DNA from: Nocardia sp. CDC159
GTDB lineage: Bacteria; Actinomycetota; Actinomycetes; Mycobacteriales; Mycobacteriaceae
DNA length: 64,000 bases
NCBI RefSeq assembly: GCF_023740735.1
Contig: NZ_JAMRXH010000006.1
Coordinates: forward strand, 62,001 to 126,000
Direction: 5' to 3'
Below are positions 1-10,463 of the stretch, piece after piece; the stretch's first letter is position 1; each line of letters opens with the position of its first letter. A model generated the notes under the pieces. The model searched no databases. It was not told the origin of the DNA and was given only the letters and a program-made list of their open reading frames with translations. The position numbers and the translations under genes were made by a program.

Positions 1-114
1 CGTGATCTGGATCATAGCTCGCAGCCGTCGCTGATCGGTTCGCAACGAAAGATTTCAGGTGTGCGTGCGGATATCCGGCACGCGCGCGGAAAGGGCCAGC
101 GCCCGAGAGATTTT

Positions 115-132
115 CGGTTGAGGTCTCAACCG
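115..132. repeat. 18-bp inverted repeat after the thioesterase gene
   Basis: CGGTTGAG and CTCAACCG arms surround a 2-nt centre, directly beyond the stop codon of the minus-strand thioesterase. There is no T-tract and the loop is too short for a typical hairpin terminator. An operator for an unseen upstream gene is an alternative. Nothing else was recognised in bases 1-133. Confidence 0.3.
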
Positions 133-133
133 G

Positions 134-550
134 TCACAGGCCGAGCAGATCCGGCGAGTCGGTCAGCGCGCGAAACCGGTCGACCGGATTCGGGACGAGT
201 TTGCGGGTGGCCAGATCCATCAGGCCCGTCACCACCGTGATGTCGGCGGAGACCGTGCCGTCGAGCTTGACGATCTGCTGGCGGAACTTGAAGACCTTGC
301 CCTGGCCCCATTCGAACGCGCTGGTGACGTTCACCTCGTCGCCGAGATGCAGTTCGCGCAGGTACTTGATGGTCGACTCGAGGACCACCGGGCCGAGGTT
401 GGCGGCACGCATCTTCTCCGCGTCCAGTCCGGCCGCGCGGAAGTGCTCCCAGCGGGCGTGCTCGGCGTACTGGTGGTAGACCGCCTGGTTCAGGTGGCCG
501 TTGACGTCGATTTCGTAGCCACGGACGGTGACGGGCACGGCGAAGGTCAT
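134..550 (-). CDS. Acyl-CoA thioesterase-like hotdog protein
   Basis: This 138-residue protein has the length and pattern of the 4HBT (YbgC/FcbC-like) hotdog thioesterases, which hydrolyse acyl-CoA or acyl-ACP in the cytoplasm. The N-terminal segment YEIDVNGHLNQAVYHQYAEH matches the family signature, with the usual catalytic Asp (D in EIDVNGHLN) near residue 15 and an Asn/His pair after it. A later stretch (VLESTIKYLRELHLGDEV) matches the dimer strand. The start is an ATG at 550 giving MTFAVPVTVRG. It is divergent from the hydrolase pair beginning at 727 with a 176-nt gap. The acyl substrate cannot be told from sequence; a role in lipid turnover is only an inference. Confidence 0.75.
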   Translation of the reverse strand: MTFAVPVTVRGYEIDVNGHLNQAVYHQYAEHARWEHFRAAGLDAEKMRAANLGPVVLESTIKYLRELHLGDEVNVTSAFEWGQGKVFKFRQQIVKLDGTVSADITVVTGLMDLATRKLVPNPVDRFRALTDSPDLLGL

Positions 551-679
551 GAACAGTGAAACGGTCAGTTGATCTTCGGATATTCCGCATTCGGCGTGTT
601 CTGGGTCACGCTCGGCGATCGTTGCACGCTGTGCGCGCAGACCTGTCCGCGCCCGGTGCTCGGTCGAAGTCGCCGGGCC

Positions 680-685
680 TACCGT
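680..685 (+). promoter_or_regulatory. Candidate -10 element, first hydrolase copy
   Basis: TACCGT lies inside the string CTACCGTGG 40 bases before the start codon and fits the actinobacterial TANNNT -10 pattern. The same string recurs before the second hydrolase copy. No convincing -35 was found. Confidence 0.3.
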
Positions 686-726
686 GGCGCGGCAGGGAAC
701 TTCGCATGCGGGTGAGGAGAAACCCG

Positions 727-1521
727 ATGATCGACGTCATCACCTTCCGCGGAACGAACGAGTGGCGCAGCGCGGACGGCATCCCGGTGGGCATGCTGGC
801 CGCGGTGATCGGACAACTCGATCCGGAGCGTTTCCGAGGCTTCGAACCGAATTGGCGGGCCTCGATCGGACCGGATCCGGAGCTGTGGGGGCCCGCGCTG
901 GACGCCTCGGTGGCCGAGGGCATCGAGGCCGGGGTGCGGGTGATCCAGAATTCGCCGAATGTCTGTGGGCTGCTGAGCTATTCGCTCGGCGGCATCTGCG
1001 CCAGCCGGATTTTGGAGGGGGTGCGCGCGGGCCGATACACCAATGTCGACGGCAGTCCGCTGGAGATCGCCTTCGCGGTGAATATCGCCAATCCGCTGCG
1101 CCGCTCGGGTGATTCGGTCGAGGATCTGTGCCCGCCGTGCACCTTCGGGCTGTACGGGCAGCGCGGCGACTGGCCCACCGACGTGGCCACGCGCGAGTAC
1201 GCCGATCCCGCTGACCTCATCACCGCCGCGCCGGGTGATTCGCCGCTGCGGATCATCGATGTGGGCCTGTCGCCGTTCTCGTTCGTGGAGGGGGCGCGCT
1301 TCGGCGACGTCACCTATCAGATCTTCGACGAACTGCTGCGCTGGCTGATGCGCGATCCGGTGGTCAACCTGGGCCGCTACGCGACGGCGGTGCGCGGTGT
1401 GCTCGGCCTGCTCACCCCCGGCGGGCCGCATGTCGGCTATCCGTCGAGCAAGTTGCCGGGCTCGGATCTGGTGTGGACCGACCATGCGGCGCAATACATC
1501 AACGACAATTTCGGCCTGTGA
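727..1521 (+). CDS. LysB/PE-PPE-like serine hydrolase, copy 1
   Basis: This 264-residue protein begins at an ATG preceded by GGTGAGGAG, although the frame stays open upstream to 556. It looks like an alpha/beta hydrolase of the cutinase/PE-PPE/mycobacteriophage lysin B group. A nucleophile elbow SYSLGG lies around residue 86, preceded by a strand NVCGLL. The later string NIANPLRRSGD resembles the GNPMR-type segment of LysB esterases. No signal peptide is visible, so it is cytosolic or exported by another route. It is about 50-60% identical by eye to the following gene, a clear tandem duplication. LysB proteins cleave mycolate esters, but an esterase on cell-envelope lipid is only an inference here. 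The catalytic Asp and His were not pinned down. Confidence 0.6.
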   Translation: MIDVITFRGTNEWRSADGIPVGMLAAVIGQLDPERFRGFEPNWRASIGPDPELWGPALDASVAEGIEAGVRVIQNSPNVCGLLSYSLGGICASRILEGVRAGRYTNVDGSPLEIAFAVNIANPLRRSGDSVEDLCPPCTFGLYGQRGDWPTDVATREYADPADLITAAPGDSPLRIIDVGLSPFSFVEGARFGDVTYQIFDELLRWLMRDPVVNLGRYATAVRGVLGLLTPGGPHVGYPSSKLPGSDLVWTDHAAQYINDNFGL

Positions 1522-1531
1522 GCCGTTTCGC

Positions 1532-1537
1532 TACCGT
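1532..1537 (+). promoter_or_regulatory. Candidate -10 element, second hydrolase copy
   Basis: TACCGT within CTACCGTGG, ten bases after the stop of copy 1 and 24 bases before the start of copy 2. Sharing this 9-mer with the upstream copy suggests that the duplication carried its own promoter. Confidence 0.3.
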
Positions 1538-1561
1538 GGTAGTACGCGTAGGGAGAAAACG

Positions 1562-2362
1562 ATGATCGATATCATCACGTTCCGGGGAACCGGAGAGGTC
1601 AGAAATCCCGACGGGACCGCCTCGGGCATGTTGCAGGCGGTGACCGGGCTGCTGGATCCCCGATATTTCAGCTGGTTCGAGCCGGACTGGCCCGCATCCA
1701 TCGGTCCGGTTCCCGAGTTGTGGGGGCCCTCGCTGGACACCTCGGTGCGGGTCGGGACGGCCGCGGGGGTGGCGGCGATCCGGAACTCACCGAATGTGTG
1801 TGGGCTGCTGAGCAATTCGCTGGGTGGGATCGTGGTCGGCCGGATTCTCGAGGGGGTGCAGACGGGGGAGTTCACCAATGCCGACGGCAGTCCGCTGGAG
1901 ATCGCCTTCGCGGTGAACATCGCCAGTCCGGTTCGCCGGGCGGGGGATTCGGTGAAGGATCTGTGCCCGCCGGAGACGTTCGGGTTACACGGTCAGCACG
2001 GCCCGTGGCCGGAGCGGGTCGCGGTGCGCGAATACGCCAATCCGCGCGACATCATCACCGCCTCGCCCGCAGATTCGCCGTTGCGGATCATCGACGTGGG
2101 AATTTCGCCGTTCGCATTCGTGGAGGGCGCCCGCGTGGGCAATGTGGGGCCGCTGATCTTCGAGGAACTGCTGCGTTGGCTGCTGCTCGATCCGGTGGCG
2201 AATCTGCAGCGGTACCTGGCCACCGTGCGGGGTGTAATCGGCTATCTCATGCCCGCGCCGGACGGGGAGCATGTGCTGTATCCATTCCACAATCTGCCGG
2301 GCGAGACGGTGACGTGGACGACGCATGCCGCGCAGTACATCAATGAGACCTTCGGCGGCTGA
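1562..2362 (+). CDS. LysB/PE-PPE-like serine hydrolase, copy 2
   Basis: This 266-residue paralogue of the preceding gene shares the N-terminal MIDxITFRGT start, the elbow (here SNSLGG), the DGSPLEIAFAVNIA block and the C-terminal HAAQYIN block. The ATG at 1562 follows GGGAGAAAAC. The elbow residue before the nucleophile differs (Asn for Tyr) and the C-terminal loop is longer (PAPDGEHVLYP), so substrate preference may have diverged. Its stop codon directly abuts the stop of the convergent acnR gene, with no room for a terminator. Function is inferred only from the fold pattern shared with cutinase/LysB-like hydrolases. Confidence 0.6.
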   Translation: MIDIITFRGTGEVRNPDGTASGMLQAVTGLLDPRYFSWFEPDWPASIGPVPELWGPSLDTSVRVGTAAGVAAIRNSPNVCGLLSNSLGGIVVGRILEGVQTGEFTNADGSPLEIAFAVNIASPVRRAGDSVKDLCPPETFGLHGQHGPWPERVAVREYANPRDIITASPADSPLRIIDVGISPFAFVEGARVGNVGPLIFEELLRWLLLDPVANLQRYLATVRGVIGYLMPAPDGEHVLYPFHNLPGETVTWTTHAAQYINETFGG

Positions 2363-2929
2363 TCAGGTCTTGCGGCGCACCGAGGCCTCCACGAGATCCA
2401 GGACGGCTTCGAGGTTTTCGTTGGCGTGGCCGGAGGCGATGCGGGCGATGAGGCCGTCCAGGACCAGATCGAGGTAGCCGAGCAGGACGTCGGTGGGGAC
2501 GTCGTCGCGCAGGGCGCCCGCGGCCTTGCGGCGTTCCAGGCGGGCGAGGGTGGCGGCGGTGAGTTCGGCGGAGCGCTGGGTCCAGCTGGCGGCGAATTCG
2601 GGATCGGTGCGCAGGCGTCTGGCGATCTCGAGGCGGGTGCCGAGCCAGTTGTACTGTTCGGGATTGGCGAGCATTTCGCGCATCACCTGCACGATGCCCT
2701 GATTGGCCGCGACCTCGGCCATCCGCCCGGCATCCTCCTGTGCCAGGGCGAGAAACAGCGCGTCCTTGTCGCGGAAGTGGTGGAAGATCGCGCCCCGGGA
2801 CAGCCCGATGGCCTCCTCCAGCCGCCGCACGGTGGCGCCCTCGTAGCCGTATTCGGCGAAGCAGCGCCGCGCCCCGTCCAGGATCTGGCTGCGCCGGGCG
2901 GCGAGGTGGTCGTCACTGACCTTGGGCAT
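2363..2929 (-). CDS. acnR: TetR-family repressor AcnR of aconitase
   Basis: This 188-residue TetR regulator has an N-terminal helix-turn-helix (ILDGARRCFAEYGYEGATVR, then SRGAIFHHFRDKDALF), closely matching corynebacterial AcnR as I remember it. In Corynebacterium glutamicum AcnR represses acn and lies directly downstream of it; M. tuberculosis Rv1474c occupies the same place. Here it is also downstream of acn on the same strand, separated by 289 nt that hold a tandem repeat and two hairpins. An exact match to the published AcnR operator consensus sits at the acn promoter (6199-6214). The C-terminal domain would bind the effector, citrate in Corynebacterium. The start is the ATG at 2929, preceded by GGAGGAGCCCC. 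Confidence 0.88.
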   Translation of the reverse strand: MPKVSDDHLAARRSQILDGARRCFAEYGYEGATVRRLEEAIGLSRGAIFHHFRDKDALFLALAQEDAGRMAEVAANQGIVQVMREMLANPEQYNWLGTRLEIARRLRTDPEFAASWTQRSAELTAATLARLERRKAAGALRDDVPTDVLLGYLDLVLDGLIARIASGHANENLEAVLDLVEASVRRKT

Positions 2930-3013
2930 GGGGCTCCTCCAAACGGGGTGTGCGCGAGACCCCCGCCCCGCCTGCGGCGGGGAAACGAGGAGCGGCTGGG
3001 GCTGCCGAGCGGA

Positions 3014-3109
3014 GGACCGTTGTTCCGGCCCCCCGCAGGACCGTTGTTCCGGCCCCCCGCAGGACCGTTGTTCCGGCCCCCTGCAGGACCGTTGTCCCGG
3101 CCCCGTGCC
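3014..3109. repeat. 24-bp tandem repeat, four copies
   Basis: Four head-to-tail 24-bp units begin GGACCGTTGT; the first two are identical apart from position, and the third and fourth differ by a few bases. They lie in the acn-acnR intergenic region. Because the unit is a multiple of three, an open minus-strand frame there reads as the octapeptide GPAGGRNN repeated, but this runs out of frame into acnR and is probably not translated. The array resembles a mycobacterial MIRU/VNTR-type minisatellite, so copy number may vary between strains. Confidence 0.85.
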
Positions 3110-3169
3110 CTTCTCGTTGTCCCCGGCCGAAGGCCGGGACGGGGGTCTTGCACTAGCGACGAGCGGAGT

Positions 3170-3200
3170 TCCTGGCCCCGAAACGAATTCGGGGCCAGGA
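3170..3200 (-). terminator. Hairpin downstream of acn
   Basis: A perfect 10-bp stem (TCCTGGCCCC / GGGGCCAGGA) with an 11-nt loop begins 19 bases beyond the acn stop on the minus strand. A second hairpin (CCCGGCC-GAA-GGCCGGG, about 3122-3138) follows. Neither has a clear U-tract, so partial termination with read-through into acnR is plausible. Confidence 0.5.
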
Positions 3201-3218
3201 CATCATGGCAAGTTCAGG

Positions 3219-6071
<2,853 letters not shown>

Positions 6072-6191
6072 TTACACAAGCTGCCTCCTCCGGGCGCTGA
6101 CGCACAGGCCCGGTGAGGGTGTGGCCGTCGGCGGGGCTGTGCCGACGGCCCGGTCGAGGGCGCAGGCTGGGCTGTGCGCCTCGTGCTTCCG

Positions 6192-6214
6192 AGCCTAACA
6201 GTACGCTTGTCCTG
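6192..6214 (-). promoter_or_regulatory. acn promoter with AcnR operator
   Basis: On the minus strand, CAGGACAAGCGTACTG (6214-6199) matches the AcnR operator consensus CAGNACnnncGTACTG at every fixed position. One base after it comes TAGGCT (6197-6192), a TANNNT -10 hexamer. The operator would therefore cover about -14 to -29, essentially where AcnR binds in C. glutamicum. This predicts a 5' leader of roughly 165-170 nt before the acn ATG at 6017. Confidence 0.75.
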
Positions 6215-6347
6215 TGAAACGCGCGGGGCATGTCCAGCGAGGCGTCCCAGCCTCCATCATGCCCCGGTCGCGTACTGTGCATTCGATTGCCTGAACTTGT
6301 GTTGGATGCCCGTCGCCTACAAGGCGGCTCGACAGACCGGATGGAAG

Positions 6348-6881
6348 ATGACCGTCTCGCACGCCTCGGTTTTCACCCCCATGGCCGCAGGGCTACCGCC
6401 GGACACCGATCTGAGTTCGATCCTGGTGGACCTCGCCGACAACCATGTCGCCGCGCCGAAGGACGTCGATCAGGAGGGTCTGGCCACCGTGGCGCAGGGT
6501 GCGCGCGAGCACGGAATTCCGTTGAGCATCATCATCGTTCCGGGTAATCCGGGTCGCGACTCGGATCTGCGCGATCTGGCCACCGATGTGGGCAGGTCCG
6601 AGCACGGCACGATTCTGGTCCTCAGTGACGACTGGGCGGGCACCTACAGCGATTCGATCAGTCGGCACCAGCTCGAGCGGGCCGAGGATATTGCCAAATA
6701 TCGCGGTCACGGCCACAGCACCGAGGCGGCGCAGGCCTTCGTGAGCCGGCTCGAACAGCCGGAGATGGTGTCCTGGACGGCCGTCACCGGCGTGCTCCTG
6801 GCGGGCACCGTGGTCGCGATCGGCGGCCTTTATTACGTCAAGTCCCGTCGCGCCGCGCGGGAACAGGCCGCCCGCGACTGA
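6348..6881 (+). CDS. Rv1476-like membrane-anchored protein
   Basis: This 177-residue protein of unknown biochemical function is in the position of M. tuberculosis Rv1476, between acn and ripA. The body (residues 1-140) is soluble, with a TPM-like pattern of alternating strands and helices (ILVDLADNHVAAP, IPLSIIIVPGNPG, GTILVLSDDWAG). A single C-terminal transmembrane helix lies at about 144-162 (WTAVTGVLLAGTVVAIGGLY), followed by a basic tail RRAAREQAARD, so the bulk probably faces outward. I chose the ATG at 6348 (MTVSHASVF); an in-frame ATG at 6306 would add 14 residues. Association with peptidoglycan hydrolysis is inferred from context only. Confidence 0.8.
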   Translation: MTVSHASVFTPMAAGLPPDTDLSSILVDLADNHVAAPKDVDQEGLATVAQGAREHGIPLSIIIVPGNPGRDSDLRDLATDVGRSEHGTILVLSDDWAGTYSDSISRHQLERAEDIAKYRGHGHSTEAAQAFVSRLEQPEMVSWTAVTGVLLAGTVVAIGGLYYVKSRRAAREQAARD

Positions 6882-7215
6882 CATCCCGCCGTCGTCGTGC
6901 CCGCGCGGCGGCGGCGGACCCTTCTCGCTGAACTAGTCGCCCGACCGGTCTGAATAGAGCCTGTTTACCTAACGCTCGGTTTGTTTCGTTCGGGAGAATC
7001 CGTAGGGCCATCAGGCAATCGGCGGGCAACCTCCTAAATATCTGGCGACGGGCCTGTTGTCACTGTTTCCTCCGTGACGTAAGTGCCGTACGGTTCGGTA
7101 TGACACTTTTGGGGAATAAGTGTCACATGGGTCACCAGAGGCCGTTGTTCCTGCGGTTTCGGTGGTTGCTCGTGCCTCGTTCCCCGGGAGCCGCGATGGG
7201 ATCCAGGGAGGTGTG
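6882..7215 (+). promoter_or_regulatory. ripA upstream region with repeats
   Basis: This 334-nt stretch has no convincing gene. Two structured sites lie close together. One is an inverted repeat with 8-bp arms TGACACTT and AAGTGTCA at 7101-7108 and 7118-7125. The other is a pair of GTCAC-starting 9-mers in direct repeat (GTCACATGG and GTCACCAGA, 7122-7139). The direct repeat resembles the tandem GTCACA-type motif described for MtrA, a response regulator known to act on ripA and rpf genes in mycobacteria. The length and AT content also allow a structured leader, but no known riboswitch core was recognised. Confidence 0.35.
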
Positions 7216-8637
7216 ATGCGGGTGTCGGCGAGGCGGTGCGGGGGGCCGCTGTGGGTCGCTGCGGGGTTGCTGGTGTGTGCGGTGGCGCTGACGGGGCGCG
7301 TCGCCGTCGCGGGGGCGGTGCCTCCGCCGCCGCCGAATCCGAGCGATGGGGATATCGCCGCGGCGGGCGGGCAGGTGGATGCCTCGCTGGGTGAGGTGAG
7401 CGGTCTGATCAACGAGGTGGCCGCGGCCGAACAGCAATTGCAGCAGCTCGATGCCGAGCTCGCCCGCAAGCGGGAGGCGGTCAACAAGGCCCTGGTCGAC
7501 CTGCAGACCGCGCGCACGGCGGCCGATGAGGCCGCGGCGGTGGTGGCGGGCACCCAGCGGGAGCTGGCGGATGCCGCGGCCAAGGTCGGTGCGGCGCGGG
7601 CGGCCTTCGATCGCTTTGCCCTCGAGGCATACACCCGGCCGGGGGCCAACGCGATGGTCAATGTGCTCACCGGGGCCGATCCGGCGCTGGCCCTCGAACG
7701 CGCCCAGTTGCTCTCGGTGGCGTCCAAGGCCCAGCAGGACGCGCTGGATCGATTACGCCGGGCCCAGGTCGACCAGGCCAACCGCGATTCGACCGCCCGC
7801 CAGGCCAAGCGGGGCGCCGATGCCGCCGCGGCCGCGGCCGAGCAGAAGAAGATCGAGGCGCAGCACGCGGTCGCGGCCGTGCAGGCCGCCCAGGACCAGC
7901 AGCTCGCCGCTCGCGATGCCCTTGCGCAGCAGCGTGATTCGGCCCAGCAGCGGCTCGATGCCGCGCGCGAGCGGGTGGTCGGACTGCAGGGTCAGCGCGA
8001 TGCGTATCTGGCCTGGGATCGGCAGCGCCGCGCCGAACAGGCCGTCGCGGCGGCAGCGGCGGCAGCGGCCGCCGCCCGCACTGCGGCGAATCGGGATGCC
8101 CGCGATCGCGCCGCCCAGCTGGGCGCCGGGAAGCGCCCGCACACTCAACTCGACAACAGCCCGCCGCCGCGTCGCTCGCTGCCCGCTCTGCCGCACCTGC
8201 CGTCGGGCGACCGCGCGCAGCTGATCGAGACCGTCGTCGACCGCGCGATGTCGCAACTTGGCGTGACCTACTCCTGGGGTGGCGGCAACGAGGACGGCCC
8301 GACCCTGGGCATCCACGACGGCGGCGTCGCCGACAGCTACGGCGATTTCAACAAGGTCGGCTTCGACTGCTCCGGCCTGATGATCTACGCCTTCGCCGGT
8401 GTCGGCATCTCGCTGCCGCACTACAGCGGCTACCAGTACAACATGGGCACCCGGGTGCCGGTGGCCGAGCGCGAACGCGGCGACATGCTGTTCTGGGGGC
8501 CGGACGGCAGCGAACACGTGGCGCTGTATCTGGGTGACGGAAAGATGGTCGAGGCACCTGAATCTGGTGATGTGGTGAAGGTCTCGCCGGTGCGCGAGGG
8601 TGGAATTATGCCTTACGCAGTGCGACTAATTCCTTGA
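7216..8637 (+). CDS. ripA: Peptidoglycan endopeptidase RipA (NlpC/P60)
   Basis: This 473-residue secreted D,L-endopeptidase cleaves peptidoglycan stems during septum splitting. The signal peptide covers about residues 1-34, with a run ending VAVAGAVPPPPP. Then comes a long Ala/Gln/Glu-rich coiled coil (about 50-310), which blocks the active site in mycobacterial RipA, then a basic Pro-rich linker and the NlpC/P60 domain. The triad is C385 (DCSGL), H434 (SEHVALYLG) and E446 (VEAPESG), each shifted by two from the M. tuberculosis residues as I recall them. The ATG at 7216 follows GGGAGGTG. M. tuberculosis has ripA-ripB here; only one gene is present in this window. Confidence 0.92.
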   Translation: MRVSARRCGGPLWVAAGLLVCAVALTGRVAVAGAVPPPPPNPSDGDIAAAGGQVDASLGEVSGLINEVAAAEQQLQQLDAELARKREAVNKALVDLQTARTAADEAAAVVAGTQRELADAAAKVGAARAAFDRFALEAYTRPGANAMVNVLTGADPALALERAQLLSVASKAQQDALDRLRRAQVDQANRDSTARQAKRGADAAAAAAEQKKIEAQHAVAAVQAAQDQQLAARDALAQQRDSAQQRLDAARERVVGLQGQRDAYLAWDRQRRAEQAVAAAAAAAAAARTAANRDARDRAAQLGAGKRPHTQLDNSPPPRRSLPALPHLPSGDRAQLIETVVDRAMSQLGVTYSWGGGNEDGPTLGIHDGGVADSYGDFNKVGFDCSGLMIYAFAGVGISLPHYSGYQYNMGTRVPVAERERGDMLFWGPDGSEHVALYLGDGKMVEAPESGDVVKVSPVREGGIMPYAVRLIP

Positions 8638-8969
8638 TATCTATTCCGCATAAATCGAGGAAATGGACGAAACGCTGTCTGTCGAATCGGGCAAATCGCC
8701 GTTGAACGACTCGCCCGCGGCCGGCGCGAACTGCCGGTAATCTCGCTTGCTGCCAGTTGGAAGCAGTGTTAGCGTGCGCTGGTGATCGTAATGAAACCTG
8801 TTGCACCGGAGTGTATCCGGTTGTTTCTACTGGTCACCACCGATCCGTCGATCGCGTGAAAGAGATTGCCAATTCTGGCCCCCTCGCGCCCGAAGCGTAT
8901 TTCCCGCATTCGCGCAGAGAATTCTGAATCCGAGTCGAATACACCGTGCAGTTGAATGGGAGTCCCCGC
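8638..8969 (+). other. Intergenic region ripA to papA-like gene
   Basis: This 332-nt non-coding stretch is noticeably more AT-rich than its flanks, which suggests a separate promoter for the acyltransferase. A weak candidate pair is TTGCTG and TTAGCG near 8747-8774 with 16-nt spacing. No structured RNA, terminator or small gene could be supported. Confidence 0.3.
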
Positions 8970-10211
8970 ATGACCACGCCCGAAATCACGCGCGCCCTGG
9001 CGCCGAGCGAGGCGATGTTCGCCGGTAACCAGCTCTATGTCGGCTATTGCGTCCACACCTCGGGCGAACTGGATCTGACCGCGCTGGCCACCGCCTACGA
9101 GGCCGTCTGCCGCACCTACCCGGTGCTCGCCGCCCGGCTGGAGACCACGGCCGACGGTGAGGCGGTCATCGTGACCTCCGAGGCCCGGCCCACGCTTCGG
9201 GTCGGGCACGGTTCGCTGGATCGCCCGCTGGCCGGATTGGATCTGGACCAGGCCCGCTCGCTGAGCGCGCTGATCGTCACCTACGACGGCACCGAGGCGA
9301 GCGTGACCCTGGCGACGCATCACAGCATCGCCGACGCCTACCACTCCTTCGGCGTCCTCACCGCGCTGTGGGACCGCTACACCGACGCCGTCGAGGGCGT
9401 CTCCGCCCAGCTGCGCCGCCACCCGTATCCGAAGTCGGTGGAGCAGCTGCTCGCCGAGCGCGGTATCGATCGGCTCGAATCGGCCGAAGCCGCGACGACC
9501 GCCGCCGAGGCGCCGCCCGCGCCGAGCGCGCCCGCGACCGAACCCCTCACCTTCGCCATGGCCCGCCTGCGACTGACCGCCGAGCGGACCGCGGCCCTGG
9601 CCGACCTCGGCCACCGCGAGCGCATCACGATCAACGGCCTGCTCTCGGCCGCGCTGCTGCTGGCGGAGGCCGAGATTCGCGACGCCGCGCTGGCGGATCT
9701 GGTCTACGCCTATCCGGTGAACCTGCGCACCCGGCTCACCCCACAGATCGGCCTCACCGAGGGCACCAACGTGCTCGGCTTCGCCTCGTTCCAGAGCAGC
9801 GGGCAAAGCGCCGATCCGCTGACCCTCGCCCGCGAGGTCAACGCCGGCCTGCACGCCGGCCTCGCCGAGGGCACGATCCAGCGCAGCCCGCTGGCGCTCG
9901 CCGATCCGGCCCTGCTGGCGCAGTCCGCGCAGGCGATGGCCGACGGGGCGGTGGTCGCGACCAACTGGGGCCCGGTCCCGGCGCTGCGTTCCCCGGCCGC
10001 GCTGCGGCTCACCGACTTCCGCGGCGGCTTCCACGCCAAGGTCGCCCGCGACCTGCCCGCCGGACCGATCTGGGGCGGCTGCTATCTGATCAGCACCTTC
10101 GACGGCCGCCTCAGCATCGAGATCCCCTCGCTCGACGCCGACCCCGCAGCCGGACACGCCCGCATCGCCGCGGTGCGCGAACGACTCGATCACCTGCTGA
10201 CGCGGGTCTGA
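8970..10211 (+). CDS. PapA-like condensation-domain acyltransferase
   Basis: This 413-residue protein of the NRPS condensation/PapA superfamily contains enzymes that transfer acyl groups from a carrier or CoA onto hydroxyls of polyketides, trehalose or glycolipids. The catalytic HHxxxD motif is HHSIAD at residues 117-122; the usual following Gly is Ala. The C-terminal half has the substrate-channel strand (ATNWGPVPAL) and the DFRGGFHAKV floor loop. GGGAG precedes the ATG at 8970 by a suitable distance. The gene is absent from this position in the M. tuberculosis ripAB-moxR1 locus, so it is a lineage-specific insertion. The acylated product is unknown; an envelope lipid is the likeliest guess. 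Confidence 0.75.
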   Translation: MTTPEITRALAPSEAMFAGNQLYVGYCVHTSGELDLTALATAYEAVCRTYPVLAARLETTADGEAVIVTSEARPTLRVGHGSLDRPLAGLDLDQARSLSALIVTYDGTEASVTLATHHSIADAYHSFGVLTALWDRYTDAVEGVSAQLRRHPYPKSVEQLLAERGIDRLESAEAATTAAEAPPAPSAPATEPLTFAMARLRLTAERTAALADLGHRERITINGLLSAALLLAEAEIRDAALADLVYAYPVNLRTRLTPQIGLTEGTNVLGFASFQSSGQSADPLTLAREVNAGLHAGLAEGTIQRSPLALADPALLAQSAQAMADGAVVATNWGPVPALRSPAALRLTDFRGGFHAKVARDLPAGPIWGGCYLISTFDGRLSIEIPSLDADPAAGHARIAAVRERLDHLLTRV

Positions 10212-10463
10212 TCCTCGGCGCTGTCCAGCGGCCGCCGCGGATGATTTGCGTTACTGTGCAAAGTGTCGCGCAACACGCGGCGAACCGCTGGGCAGGCGGT
10301 CGCTGCCCGGGAGCCGGTGCACGCCCGATTCGGGAGTGTCGTGGAATCCCGTGGCCGCGTTGGGGGAGGATGCCAAACCTGGAATAGTTGTGGGGAACAC
10401 ACTCGGGTGCGAACCACGGATGCAGCGGCGAGCCTCTCGGGGCCGGACTAGGCGAAAGCGGGG

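Noticed and set aside
3014..3109. CRISPR-like repeat array
   Set aside because: Units are head-to-tail without spacers, so this is a tandem repeat, and no cas genes are present.
2683..3153. Protein with GPAGGRNN repeats
   Set aside because: The frame overlaps acnR out of register, has no ribosome site and arises from the 24-bp intergenic repeat.
6882..7215. c-di-AMP (ydaO) riboswitch before ripA
   Set aside because: The leader length and gene type would suit it, but I could not recognise the conserved core. An Rfam search would decide.
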